A stretch of DNA of 64,000 nt from AP-15 sp963788085 (GTDB lineage: Bacteria > Pseudomonadota > Alphaproteobacteria > ATCC43930 > CGMCC-115725). The notes under the pieces were generated by a model. The model did no database searches. It saw nothing but the letters and a program-made list of their open reading frames with translations, and was not told the DNA's origin. Below are positions 26,275 to 36,079 of the stretch, piece by piece. A program made the translations under genes and the position numbers. Location: contig CAWBFS010000027.1 in the NCBI GenBank assembly GCA_963788085.1, positions 14,165 through 78,164 on the forward strand, written 5' to 3'. Position 1 is the first letter of the stretch. Every line of letters starts with the position of its first letter.

Positions 26275-27957
26275 ATGCCAGCGCAAGCCGCAACCGCAAC
26301 AAACGGCCGTCAAGAAGCGGCTCGCCTCTATCACGAGCTCGAGGATCGCATACTCGCCCGCGATCAGGAAGGCGGCAGCCGGGTCTATTACGAATTGCTG
26401 CGCCGCGGGCGGCCTCTGCCGGAGATCATGGCCGAAGCGGTGCGCATCCATGCGCCCTATACGCATGTGCCTTACCATCAGCGCATCGACGACGGCTTCC
26501 CCAATTTCGTCAACAACGACCATTGCCTGCTGTCCGTTCGCGCCGCGGTCAATCTGCAGAGGATGCTGCCGGAGAAGCTCGCCGGGCTGCCGCTCGCCCA
26601 GACGATCTGGTACATCCCGTCGGGGCTCGACATCTGGAACCAGAAGATCCTGAAGGCGCCGGGCCATTACGCGACCCGTGGCTACAAGATGCCGAACACC
26701 GAGCCGCCAAAGCCGGTCGTCTACTGGCCGGACCAGGAGCCGCTCAGGGAAACGGGACCCCTTAATGAGCGCCTCAACAACTGGCTCACATTGGTCGAGC
26801 GCGGCCAAGTGATCGACGCCTACCGCGTTTTCCTCGGCCTCATGGAGGAGACCGAGCACCGCAAGGAGGTGCTGGCGCAACTGGTCTTTGCCGGCATGAT
26901 CGATGTGCAGGACCGCATGCTCTACAACCGCTCCTACACGACCGGGCACAAGGCCTACCGCGCGCGGTCGGTCGTCGAGATCGGCAATGCGATCGGGTGG
27001 GAGAACGCGCACGACACGATCTACGCAGGGGCGCTCGACATTGCGGTCGGGCCGCGCTGGCACTCGGTCTATGAGATGGCGTGCAACGTCATCACGATCT
27101 TCATCGAAGGCAAGGAAGTGCATGCCGTGCCGCAAGGCGGCACGACCGAGCGCGAACGTGCCCTGCTGGCCAATACCGGATCACTGAACGAAAGCGAGAC
27201 CGAGGAGCTGATCGACGCGCTGATCCATCAGCACGAGCCCGCCTATATCGAAAAGATCAGCGCGCTGTTGTTGGCCGGCAAATCGCCGCGCCGGATCATC
27301 GACGCGATCCAGCTGGCAGCCGCCCAGGTCGTGCTGGAGACCGTCGGGCCGAACAATTTCTCGATGCCCCAGCACACCTACGAGTACTGCAATACGATCG
27401 GCTGGTTCTACGACAATTTCGAGCACCCGCAGCGGCTGAAACTGCTCTATGTGGCGGGTTCGATGGTCAACCAGGCGGCATGGAACCAGCGGAGCTCCGG
27501 TTGGCTCAAATCCGAGCCGATCGCCGCGCCGAGCGGCGCCGACCGGATGAGTGAGGGCCAAATCATCGTGAATTTGGAGGCGGCGATCGCCGCCCTCGAC
27601 CCGCCGCAGGCTGTGGCCTGGACCAAGGCCTATCTCGACAGCGGCGCAGACCGCTCGCTACTCGTTCAGCGGCTCGCTTTGATGGCCACGCGGATCGGGA
27701 ACGACCCCCACAACCAGGAAATCCCGCAATGCATGCTCGAGGATTACGGCAAGAACCAGAGCCGTGATCGCGAGCGGCTATTGCTTGCCTGCGCCCATAT
27801 TTCGGCCGGCCACCGCAAATACGGCGATTTCTTCGAAGCCAGCCGCCGCTTCGGCGAGGCAATGGGAGTCTGCCGAACTGCATTGACCCTCACCCTCCCC
27901 AGCTCCTGGCGCGCGACGGGCCCCTCCCTCTCCCGCGATGCAGGAGAGGGGCTCTAA
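26275..27957 (+). CDS. Protein of unknown family, about 560 residues
   Basis: Large soluble protein without a signal peptide or membrane segment. Distinctive stretches are VRIHAPYTHVPYHQRIDDGF, IWYIPSGLDIWNQKILKAPG, HDTIYAGALDIAVGPRWHSV and FSMPQHTYEYCNTIGWFYDN. Many His, Tyr and Trp residues sit in conserved-looking contexts, so metal or haem chemistry is possible but unproven. A very loose resemblance to questin-oxidase-like proteins was considered and not adopted. It is divergent from a flavin amine oxidase and convergent with a luciferase-like monooxygenase, so an oxidative catabolic role is plausible. The last 25 or so residues (TLTLPSSWRATG onward) are encoded by a dispersed intergenic repeat, so the natural stop may lie elsewhere. 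Confidence 0.7.
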   Translation: MPAQAATATNGRQEAARLYHELEDRILARDQEGGSRVYYELLRRGRPLPEIMAEAVRIHAPYTHVPYHQRIDDGFPNFVNNDHCLLSVRAAVNLQRMLPEKLAGLPLAQTIWYIPSGLDIWNQKILKAPGHYATRGYKMPNTEPPKPVVYWPDQEPLRETGPLNERLNNWLTLVERGQVIDAYRVFLGLMEETEHRKEVLAQLVFAGMIDVQDRMLYNRSYTTGHKAYRARSVVEIGNAIGWENAHDTIYAGALDIAVGPRWHSVYEMACNVITIFIEGKEVHAVPQGGTTERERALLANTGSLNESETEELIDALIHQHEPAYIEKISALLLAGKSPRRIIDAIQLAAAQVVLETVGPNNFSMPQHTYEYCNTIGWFYDNFEHPQRLKLLYVAGSMVNQAAWNQRSSGWLKSEPIAAPSGADRMSEGQIIVNLEAAIAALDPPQAVAWTKAYLDSGADRSLLVQRLALMATRIGNDPHNQEIPQCMLEDYGKNQSRDRERLLLACAHISAGHRKYGDFFEASRRFGEAMGVCRTALTLTLPSSWRATGPSLSRDAGEGL

Positions 27958-28030
27958 AGTGCGAGGCTAAAAAGCCCCTCTCCCGCACGGCGGGAGAGGG
28001 TGCCGAGCGAAGCGAGGCGGGTGAGGGTGG
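27884..28030. repeat. Two tandem REP-like palindromes between convergent genes
   Basis: One palindrome at about 27890-27957 and a second at about 27975-28025 contain CCCCTCTCCCGC with GCGGGAGAGGG and the tail GTGCCGAGCGAAGCGAGGC. The tail matches 44035-44058 almost base for base. The hairpins lie between convergent stops and may end transcription from both sides. Confidence 0.75.
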
Positions 28031-28034
28031 TGCC

Positions 28035-29090
28035 TCAGTGAAACTGTGGTTTCACCTTCTCGCACAGCAGCTGCAGTGACTTCATCACGCGCTGATGCGG
28101 GATCTTGGTGCCGCAATTCATCTCCGCCAGGATGCCGTCGAGGCCGAGCTCCTCCTGCAATCCCATCAGCCGGTCCGTCACCTGCTCGGGCGTGCCGACG
28201 ATGATCTTGTCGCGCAACGCCTCGTCATAAGTGATGGTCTGCAGTCGCCGGCCGCGCGCGGCGCGGTCCTCGATCGCGCGCACGCCGGCGCGGGTCGCCG
28301 AATCTTCGAGCCGCTCGCCGAGATAGCGATAGAAGTACATGATGCTTTCTTCCGGCTCCGAGCGGGCCTGCGCGGCCGTTTCGGCGACATAGACCGGCGC
28401 CCGCAGGAAGACTTGGCCCTCACCTGGATGCCCGGCAGCCTTCCAGCCTTCGCGGTAGGCCTTGATGTTCGGGGCGAGCTCGGAAAGCGTGCCGAGGCGA
28501 ACCGCGACAAACACGCCGTGGCCGAGTTTGCCGATCGCCGGAAACGTATCCGGACTGTTGGCGGCGATGCGGATCTCGGGCCAGGGTTTTTGGTAGGGCT
28601 TGGGCGTCGCTCGGACGTTTTGGAACGAGTAGTACTTGCCCGAGTAGGAGAACGGGTCCTCGGTCCACGCCTTCTTCAGGATCTCGAGGGTCTCGGCGAA
28701 GCGCTCGCGACTTTCGCCATAGGGCACGCCATAAGCTTCGTAGGTGCGCGGGAAGCCGCTGCGCCCGACGCCGAAGATCAGCCTTCCGTGGCTGATCTGA
28801 TCTACCGTGGCGGCCTCTTCCGCCAGGCGCAGCGGATGACACAGCGGCAATACCTGGACGCCGGTGCCGATCTTCATGCGCTTGGTGCGCGCCGCGATGG
28901 CGCTGGCAATCGTCAACGGCGCGGCGCAGACCGAGCGCTCGGGCGCGACGTGAATTTCCGCCAGCCACATCGCATCCAGACCCCAGCGCTCGGCCGCTTC
29001 GACCTGTTCGAACAACTCGGCAAAAGCCTCCGGCTGGCTCATCCCTGCCGGACATTGAAACTCGTGAAACATGCCGAATTCGAACGCCAT
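28035..29090 (-). CDS. LLM-class flavin-dependent monooxygenase
   Basis: Bacterial luciferase-like oxidoreductase of 351 residues that uses reduced FMN or F420 with oxygen. Family text includes FGMFHEFQCPAG, WGLDAMWLAEIHVAPERSV, IGTGVQVLPLCHPLRLAEE, DQISHGRLIFGVGRSG and PWPEIRIAANSPDT. The length is typical. The start at 29090 was chosen for the AAGGAG site nine bases upstream; ten further codons upstream are open. It is convergent with the unknown-family gene. Related enzymes oxidise alkanes, amines or sulfonates; no specific substrate can be inferred. Confidence 0.92.
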   Translation of the reverse strand: MAFEFGMFHEFQCPAGMSQPEAFAELFEQVEAAERWGLDAMWLAEIHVAPERSVCAAPLTIASAIAARTKRMKIGTGVQVLPLCHPLRLAEEAATVDQISHGRLIFGVGRSGFPRTYEAYGVPYGESRERFAETLEILKKAWTEDPFSYSGKYYSFQNVRATPKPYQKPWPEIRIAANSPDTFPAIGKLGHGVFVAVRLGTLSELAPNIKAYREGWKAAGHPGEGQVFLRAPVYVAETAAQARSEPEESIMYFYRYLGERLEDSATRAGVRAIEDRAARGRRLQTITYDEALRDKIIVGTPEQVTDRLMGLQEELGLDGILAEMNCGTKIPHQRVMKSLQLLCEKVKPQFH

Positions 29091-29446
29091 CGCCGCTTCT
29101 CCTTTGTGTCGCGCCGACACTCTAAGGTCGATGAAGCGCCGATGCCAGCCAAGAAAGGGGTGCTGGCTCGGTTGTGATTGTCACAGCCCCGTCATCGCAC
29201 GAGCTGCCCGGCCGTCCTGTAAAACGCCGGTGGTTCCTAGCTTAACGTTAAAGATTGGCCGCCAAGCTTCAAGTTCGCCGTCCACAATAAGAAAAATTAG
29301 CGCTGTTGCTTAAATTAATATAAAATTGATCATTTTCCGTCATGAGATAGTCCTTAATTCATGTGGAATGGACGAATTTTTGACGGTATAGTGACGAACT
29401 TCTGACGGTGGGCGCTTCATCCTGACTAACGAATCCTTAATATTTA
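29091..29446. other. AT-rich intergenic region upstream of the polysaccharide cluster
   Basis: About 350 bp without a gene. The part from 29290 to 29440 is much richer in A and T than the genome average (TTAAATTAATATAAAATTG and similar) and directly precedes the TPR gene. It is the likely promoter region of the export operon. I could not single out one promoter. Confidence 0.45.
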
Positions 29447-30668
29447 TTGCTGGTAAACGGCGCACCTGCCCGAGAACATCGTACAGTGACCGATTTCAAT
29501 GAAATTTGTGAAGAGGCGATAGGTAGCGCCCGACCATTGGGCGCCGCCGCCGATTTCATTGAGGCCTGCCGACTCTATCTCGCTCAGCGCAGATTTCCCG
29601 AGGACGAATTCTCTATCTTCTATGGCCGGCTCAGCGAAGCCTTGCTGCACCGGGGATGGCGTGAGCATGCCGCCGAATGCGCCCGCGTCGCCTTCGAGTT
29701 GCGGCCCGCGCGCGAAGAAATAGCCGATCTCTGTGCCTGGGTGTTCAGCAATTCCGGGCGCCACGAGGAAGCTGCGGCGGCTTACGAACGACTGCTGGAA
29801 ATCCGTCCCCAATGGGCCGAGGGCCACCGTCACGCGAGCGGCTCGCTTGCCGCCGCCGGACAGCTCGATCGCGCAATTCTCCATGCCGGCAGAGCCAGCG
29901 AGCTCGATCCTGACTCGTTTGAATTCGCCGTTCACGCCGCCTGCCTCTGCGAGACGGCAGGCCGATACGAGGATGCCATCGACTATCTGATGCGCGCGGC
30001 GGTCATTGCGCCCGGCCGCAGCACTGTCTTGCGGCAGATGTCGGGCCTCAAATTCGCCCTCCAAGAGCCCGAGGACGCCGTGGCTCTTGCGCTGCGCGCC
30101 CTGTCCCTGGCGCCCGGCGATCGGCAGAACGCGCGTGCATGCCGGCGAGCTGTTGCTGCGCACCGGGCGCTTTGACGAGGCGGCTGACATCATTGCCGGC
30201 ATCGCTCGAGACCTATCCGCAGGACGAAGTCGCACTTCGCCTGCTGTCCGCAGCGCAGATGCTGCGCGGCCGGATCGAGGATGCACTCGAGGCGATCGAC
30301 CGGGCGCTCTCTATCGCCCCGGACACAGCCGGAGTACCATCTGCATCGGGCCAACCTGCTGTACCGGCTCGGCCGGCTCGACGAAGCGGCCGAGGCGTTC
30401 GGCCGGGCGGCGGCGCTCGATCCGTCAAATCCCGACGCCAAGCGCTCGCAGCTGACGGTCTATTTCGACAGCGGCCGCTTTACCGAGGCGCTCGCCGTCG
30501 GCGGAGAACTGATCCGCGCCGCGCCGGAAAACGAAGAATATGCGCAGGCGATGCTGCAGGTACTGAACCGCCGGTTCGAGACCTTGGACGGCGATTACGT
30601 CGTGCTCAGCGAGCGCGCGTCGCGACCGCACCGGGAACCGCGACCGCCTCCCGGATTTTTCGAGAGCG
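29447..30668 (+). CDS. TPR-repeat protein, possibly the N-terminal part of a fusion with the ABC permease
   Basis: Tetratricopeptide solenoid of about 400 residues with at least eight repeats, for example CAWVFSNSGRHEEAAAAYER, DSFEFAVHAACLCETAGRYE, LLLRTGRFDEAADII and ANLLYRLGRLDEAAEAFGRA. The frame changes near 30145, 30200 and 30335, each time restoring TPR text, so these are probably sequencing errors. The start may be TTG 29447 or GTG 29486. The last TPR frame has no stop before the permease. Deleting one G near 30669 would join FFES to LRTQGRVIHALIIRE and make a single TPR-permease protein. TPR domains in export clusters usually bind partner proteins or glycan enzymes. Confidence 0.75.
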
Positions 30669-31436
30669 TTGCGCACCCAGGGGCGCGTCATCCACGCCCT
30701 GATCATCCGCGAGACCCGCACCCGCTTCGGCGACTCGAAGCTCGGATACGGCTGGGCATTGCTCGAACCGATCGCGCACATCCTGATGCTGTCCCTCGTA
30801 TTCGCCGTGTTGATGCGTGGCCGGCCGCCGATCGGCGAAGAATTCTTCATCTTCTATTATACCGGGATCATTCCCTATCACATGTTTGTCCACACCAGCA
30901 GCAGCATGACTTACGCGATTTCGAGCAATGGCTCGTTGTTGCAGCTGCCTCTGGTCGGCACTTTCGACGTGCTGATGGCGCGAGGTCTGCTCGAACTGCT
31001 GACCGACACCCTGGTGGCGGCCCTCCTTCTGGCGGGCTTCGGCGCACTCGGGCTCGGCGCGCTGCCGCAGGATTTTGCAGGCGTCTCGGTCTCTCTCCTG
31101 GTTGTCTGGCTGCTCGGCTGCGGGTGCGGCTTGCTCAATGCCGTGATCAATGCATTCGCCAAGTCGTGGGACAAGATCTGGGCTCAGTTGACCCGTCTTT
31201 TGTACTTCTGTTCCGGAATTTTCTATGTGCCGGGAATGATGCCGGAGTGGATCCGCGACATTCTGGCTTGGAACCCGGTGTTGCATGCGGTCGACTGGTT
31301 CCGCTCGAGCTTTTTTCGGGAATACGAGCCGCACTGGCTCGACCGCTCCTATCTGCTGACATTCGCCGTCGTCACCTTGTTGGCGGGGCTCGGCCTGGAG
31401 CGCGGGTTGCAGCGCCGGCTTTACGAGCCGCTATGA
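30669..31436 (+). CDS. ABC-2 type polysaccharide export permease
   Basis: Inner-membrane permease of the KpsM/Wzm family with about 255 residues and six predicted helices, such as WALLEPIAHILMLSLVFAVL, LLVVWLLGCGCGLLNAVINA and LLTFAVVTLLAGLGLERGL. The N-terminal VIHALIIRETRTRFGDSKLG and WNPVLHAVDWFRSSFF are hallmarks of capsule and O-antigen exporters. The apparent TTG start is weak, and the frame is open upstream, so the true N-terminus may be fused to the TPR protein. It overlaps the ATPase ATG by four bases (ATGA). It forms the channel half of a polysaccharide or teichoic-acid-like exporter. Confidence 0.9.
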   Translation: MRTQGRVIHALIIRETRTRFGDSKLGYGWALLEPIAHILMLSLVFAVLMRGRPPIGEEFFIFYYTGIIPYHMFVHTSSSMTYAISSNGSLLQLPLVGTFDVLMARGLLELLTDTLVAALLLAGFGALGLGALPQDFAGVSVSLLVVWLLGCGCGLLNAVINAFAKSWDKIWAQLTRLLYFCSGIFYVPGMMPEWIRDILAWNPVLHAVDWFRSSFFREYEPHWLDRSYLLTFAVVTLLAGLGLERGLQRRLYEPL

Positions 31437-32095
31437 TCATGCTCGACCGGGTCTGCAAGTCGTATCGCACGAAAGCCGGTCGGAAGACCGTGCTCGACCA
31501 GGTCAGCACGGTATTCCAATCCGGTCACAACTTCGGAATCCTGGGGCCGAACGGGGCCGGCAAGTCGACATTGATCCGGCTCCTCGCAGGCTCCGAGCCG
31601 CCGGACAGCGGAATCGTCCGGCGCTTCGCCCGAGTGTCGTTCCCGCTCGGCTTCGGCGGCACGTTTCACGGCGCCCTGTCCGGCCGTGAAAACGTCGCCT
31701 TCATCGCCCGCATCTACGGAGCGGCGATACGCGCCACGATCGACTATGTCGAAGGGTTCTCCGAACTCGGCGAATACTTCGAGATGCCGGTGAACACCTA
31801 CTCGGCGGGAATGCGCGCGCGGCTGGCTTTCGCCACCTGCCTCGCGATCGACTTTGACATCTACCTGATCGACGAGGTGACCGAGATCGGCGACCAACGG
31901 TTCCGCCGCAGATGCGCCGAGGCGTTCCGCCAGCGCATGCTGCGGTCCGACATCATTCTCGTAACCCACAACCCTCATACCATTCGGCAATATTGCGACA
32001 GAGGCGCTGTCCTCGCCAGCGGCCGGCTGACCATGCATGACGATATCGGCGCGGCATTGGAATCTTACCATCGACTGCTGCAGGAGAGTGCCTGA
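31433..32095 (+). CDS. ABC transporter ATPase for polysaccharide export
   Basis: Nucleotide-binding subunit of the KpsT/Wzt family, 220 residues. The Walker A motif is GILGPNGAGKSTLIRLLAG, the signature is YSAGMRARLAFA, Walker B is FDIYLIDEV with catalytic Glu, and the switch His is in ILVTHNPHTIRQ. The short length without a C-terminal carbohydrate-binding domain is the KpsT rather than the long Wzt type. It overlaps the permease by four bases and the KpsE-like gene by one base, so all three are co-translated. Confidence 0.94.
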   Translation: MIMLDRVCKSYRTKAGRKTVLDQVSTVFQSGHNFGILGPNGAGKSTLIRLLAGSEPPDSGIVRRFARVSFPLGFGGTFHGALSGRENVAFIARIYGAAIRATIDYVEGFSELGEYFEMPVNTYSAGMRARLAFATCLAIDFDIYLIDEVTEIGDQRFRRRCAEAFRQRMLRSDIILVTHNPHTIRQYCDRGAVLASGRLTMHDDIGAALESYHRLLQESA

Positions 32096-33349
32096 TGACG
32101 GCTCAGCCGACACGCGCACGGCCTGCCGGCGATTGGATCGGCCCGCCTTCCTCGCAGGCGCGCGAACCCGCCATTGCCGCCGGACTTCCGGTACCCGCCG
32201 AGGACGGCGGAGCAATCGCCGTTTTTCAGGCGCAGGAATTCGCTGCACGCCGCCGACGCGTCCCGGTTCGCCTGCTGTCGCTGGTTGTCGTCGTGCTGGT
32301 GCCGGCGACGCTGGCGGCGGTGTATTTTTTCTTGATCGCGGCCGACCAGTACGTCGCCGAATTCCGCTTTGCATTGCGCACTGTCGAACCCGTCCGAGCC
32401 GAGGTCGGCGGGTTGCTCCAAGGAAGTGTCGCGCCCTCGCCGGTCGGTGTGGACTCATACGCCGTTGTCCAATACCTCGGCAGCCGCGATGTCATCGACG
32501 AGCTCGGCAAGACGCTCGACCTGCGCGAGATGTTTTCGCGGCCGGAAGCCGATTGGATGGCGCGGCTGCAGCTCCCGGTCTCTATCGAAGAGCTGGTCAG
32601 GTATTGGAAAAGCCAGGTGGACGCGTTCTACGACATCACCAACGGGACGATCGTTGTCCGGGCCCGCGCTTTCACGCCGGACGATGCGTTGCAGCTGGCG
32701 CGGGCGGTCCTCGCCTCCGCAGAGCGCCTGGTCAACGATTTGTCGGCGCGGGCGCGGCACGACACTCTGTCGAATTCGGAAAAGGAAGTGCGCCGCGCCG
32801 AACGGCGGCTCAAGACGACGCTCGCGCGGCTTCGCGAGTTTCGCGACCGCGAGGGCATCATCGATCCGCGCAAGACCGCCGACGCCACCCAGGCGCTGGC
32901 TGGCCGGATACGCGACGAGATCGTCCGGACCGACACCGAATTATCCACCGTCAAGCATTATATGCGGGCCGACGCGCCGTCCGTCAGGATGCTGGACGCC
33001 CGCATGCAATCGTTGCAGGCCGCAGCTCCACTCGGTGGAAAGCGAGGTGACCGACACCGAAAAATCTCGCTCCGAGGTTCTGTCGCGGGTGATGGGATCG
33101 TATGAGCGGCTCGAGAGCGAGCGGAGTTTCGCCGAGAAAGCCTATCAGCACGCATTGGAGGCGCTCGATCGGGCGCGCATGAACGCCGACCGCCAGCAGG
33201 TTTATCTTGCGGGCTTCGTTCAGCCGAGCCTTCCCGAGGAAGCGCTTTATCCACGCCGGTTGCGCAATGTCGCCATCGCGCTTTTTCTGTGCTGCGCCGT
33301 TTGGCTGATCGGCGCCTTCATCGTCCAGACGGTGCGAGAGCACCTGTAG
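32095..33349 (+). CDS. KpsE-like capsule export inner-membrane protein, one frameshift
   Basis: Polysaccharide co-polymerase type protein that bridges the ABC exporter to the periplasm. A cytoplasmic Pro-rich N-terminus is followed by one helix (LLSLVVVVLVPATLAAVYFF), a periplasmic domain with long coiled-coil helices (NSEKEVRRAERRLKTTLARL, RSFAEKAYQHALEALDRARM) and a C-terminal helix (NVAIALFLCCAVWLIGAFIV). PSLPEEALYPRR before the last helix is the KpsE/BexC hallmark. The frame changes once near 33025 (QSLQA to QLHSVESEV). Total about 418 residues, normal for the family. It overlaps the ATPase gene by one base. Confidence 0.9.
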
Positions 33350-33402
33350 GCTGCACTGCAACCAGTTTGACGTCGAACGGGAGCTGTCGGAAGAGAGACA
33401 TC

Positions 33403-34813
33403 ATGGCGACGCTCGAAATCGACACTCCCCCTCGGCTGTTGACCGGCGCCGCCGATCACCGTCTCGCCCTTTCGTCACGTCCGCCGCAGACGCAAAAGGC
33501 TCGCCCTGATTTCGAGCCACGACGATTTGTGCGGGATCGCGGCCTACACCCGCAGTTTGGAGAAGCAATTAAACGATGTCTTCGATGTTACGGTATTCGA
33601 CTTGGACCAATATTTGCTGCGCAGCACCCATAGTCGCGTCAGAAAATTCGGCGACCGGCACATTCTGGATATATGTCGTGAAATAAGAGACTACGAGGCC
33701 GTCAATCTGCAACTCGAGCACGGCACGTTGGGCCGGAGCTGTCATGATATTCATCGGCGGTTTTCCGGGATTCTGCGGGCGGCTCCGCGGCTTTCTGTGA
33801 CATTCCACACGGTTTTCCAGTGCGAGGCCTTCAATTACCGGGAGTATTTCAGAGAAATTCTGAAGCGCAATTTCGCAAGAGCGATTGCCATGAGGGCGCA
33901 ATATAATCGGGAGCATCTCTTGTCAGCGGGGCTGGCCAGCCGGCTGCGGCGTGCCCAGTGCTTCAAGCCGATCACTCTTATCGTGCATACCCGCCGCGAC
34001 CTCTCGCAAATGAAATTCGCGCACGGCATGCGTAATGTATACGACCATCCCCTGTCGTTTCTATCTGCCGCCGAAGTGGCGGACATTAGGCGCGCTGCGT
34101 CCCGAAAGAAATTTTCGGTACTGGACGACGTCCCGGCCGGAGGCAGGCTGATCGGCGTTTTCGGGTTTCTCGGGCGCTACAAGGGGTTCGATACCGTCGT
34201 CAGGGCATTGCACCATCTGCCGAAAGATCATCATCTGCTGATCTTCGGCGGCGTCCATCCAAATGAAATCAAGCCCCACCAGCCGATCGATCCTGTCGTC
34301 TCGTCATTGTTCGACGCCGGTTACGTCGATACCAGTGTCGCTGAGCGGATCCTATCCAATGGGGAGGGGACCGCGCCGGCAGTCTCGGTCGCCGTCGACA
34401 GCTCGATGCGCGATCTGTTGATCGAGCATCCAAAGGATCTGTCGGATCGCATTCATTTTATGGGGGCCCAGAGCGACGCCGATTTCCTCGGCGGCATGGC
34501 GATTTGTGACGCCGTCGTATTCCCTTACATCGAGGTAGGGCAATCCTCGTCCGGCCCGATTTCCCAGGCACTGGAGCTGGGCTGCCGTGTCATCGCTTCG
34601 CGGACCCATACCTTTATTCAGCTCAGCCGCTATCACCACAACCTGATCGAGTTCTTCGACATCGGCAACCACCTCGAACTGGCCGGCCGCATCCGAGCGC
34701 GGCCGCAATTCGAGCGGCGCGACCACCTCCCGGCGTTCAACGTCGAAACCAACAAGGCGGTCTACCTCGCTGCCAACGGTTCCCACGCCGCGGCTTCCCG
34801 GGTCAGGGTTTGA
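33403..34813 (+). CDS. Glycosyltransferase, GT4-like, one frameshift
   Basis: GT-B fold glycosyltransferase of about 470 residues. The probable start is the ATG at 33403 after GGAAGAGAG. The first 30 residues (MATLEIDTPPRLLTGAADH) are one base out of frame with the rest, which begins RLALISSHDDLCGIAAYTRS; the shift lies at 33470-33500. The family core shows the N-terminal nucleotide-fold loop CGIAAYTRSLEKQL, the central GVFGFLGRYKGFDTVVRAL and the donor-binding region VVFPYIEVGQSSSGPISQAL. Its place right after the KpsMTE-like genes suggests it builds or modifies the exported glycan. The sugar donor is unknown. Confidence 0.85.
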
Positions 34814-34899
34814 CCCGAAAGTCAAATAGCTCGCGACAATCGATCTCTGCGAACCTATGATCAAGACTGATTTGGAGGTGCCGAACTGAGGAGCGCAGA

Positions 34900-36051
34900 A
34901 TGAGAAACGGGTTTCGCATTTATGATTCCGACACGCATGTCAACCCTGCCGCGGAGGTGCTGGAGCGCTACGTCGACCCCGACTTCCGCGCGCGCCTTCC
35001 CGAGCTGGCACCCTACCGGTTTGCGGTTGGGCAAGGAGCGGTCGGCGGTGTGGAAGGGCTCCACAATTATCGCGTCGGGACAAAGTACTATCGGCGGGTT
35101 CTCGGTGAGTCCGCGCCGCGCGAGACCTTCACCGGCCGCGAGACGAGATGGATGGGAAGCAAGATGCCTCGTCCGGGCGTGCAGGATGATCAAGCCGAGA
35201 ACCGCGTCAGAGACATGGACGATGAAGGGACGGACGTCCATTTCCTGATCCCGACATCCTGGCTCAGCCTCGTCGGTCTTCCCGACCCGGCGCTCGAGAT
35301 CGGCGCGATCCGCGCCTACCACCGGCACATGTCGGATTTTTGCGGGCAATATCCGACGCGCCTCAAGAGCATGATCGTTGCGTCAACCCGGGCCGTTGAC
35401 GAGGCGGTGCGCGAGATCCGAGAATGGGGAAAATCGAAATGGGCGGTCGCGGTCATGCCGCTGCTCGCGAAGGACCTCCCGGCGGACCACCCGGACCTCG
35501 ACCCGATATGGCAGGCGGCCGAGGAATACGATCTGCCGATCGCCAACCACAGCTTTACCTGGAACCCGCCCTACTACCCCGGCTACGAGGACCTTTGGGA
35601 GAATATCTTCCTCAGCCGGCTTGCCGCCCATCCCTGGGGCGCGATGCGGTTCGTTGGGTCCTTCATCGGCGGCGGTCTCTTCGACAAGTACCCGAAGCTG
35701 CGGATGGGGGTGCTCGAATGCGGCTTCGGATGGCTCCCGTTCTGGGCTCGACGCATGGACGAACAAGCGGTCTATGTTGGCGGCACCGCCCCACTCAAGC
35801 AGAAGCCGAGCGAATACATGGCGAGCGGCCGCTTCTTCTGCAGCATCGAGCATCACGAAGGGGAGGACATGTTCAACTATGTCACCCACTTCCTAGGCGA
35901 CGATGTCTTGATGTACGCCTCGGACTATCCTCACTCGGAGTGCCAATTCCCCGAATCGGTCGATAACATCATCGCTTGGTCCAGCGTCAAAGAGGATACG
36001 AAGCGGAAGCTCCTCTTCGACAACGCGAACCGCTTCTTCAGACAGGCCTGA
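34900..36051 (+). CDS. Amidohydrolase-2 family metal-dependent hydrolase, copy 1
   Basis: TIM-barrel hydrolase/decarboxylase of 383 residues in the ACMSD-like amidohydrolase-2 group. Metal-site text includes YDSDTHVNPAAEVLERYVDP at the N-terminus, DLPIANHSFTWNPPYY in the middle (His ligand) and YASDYPHSECQFPESV near the end (Asp and His). The insertion GSKMPRPGVQDDQAENRVRD is characteristic of this subgroup. Relatives decarboxylate or hydrolyse aromatic ring products. A second copy follows after 28 bp in the same direction. The start follows GAGGAGCGCAG. The exact substrate is unknown, but the nearby benzoate genes suggest aromatic catabolism. Confidence 0.88.
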   Translation: MRNGFRIYDSDTHVNPAAEVLERYVDPDFRARLPELAPYRFAVGQGAVGGVEGLHNYRVGTKYYRRVLGESAPRETFTGRETRWMGSKMPRPGVQDDQAENRVRDMDDEGTDVHFLIPTSWLSLVGLPDPALEIGAIRAYHRHMSDFCGQYPTRLKSMIVASTRAVDEAVREIREWGKSKWAVAVMPLLAKDLPADHPDLDPIWQAAEEYDLPIANHSFTWNPPYYPGYEDLWENIFLSRLAAHPWGAMRFVGSFIGGGLFDKYPKLRMGVLECGFGWLPFWARRMDEQAVYVGGTAPLKQKPSEYMASGRFFCSIEHHEGEDMFNYVTHFLGDDVLMYASDYPHSECQFPESVDNIIAWSSVKEDTKRKLLFDNANRFFRQA

Positions 36052-36079
36052 CCCCACCGACGCCACGAGGAGAGCCGCC

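Noticed and set aside
30281..31430. Long plus-strand frame crossing the permease
   Set aside because: Only its first part (TPR) and its last part (ATPase from 31433) carry family text; the middle is a shadow of the permease in another frame.
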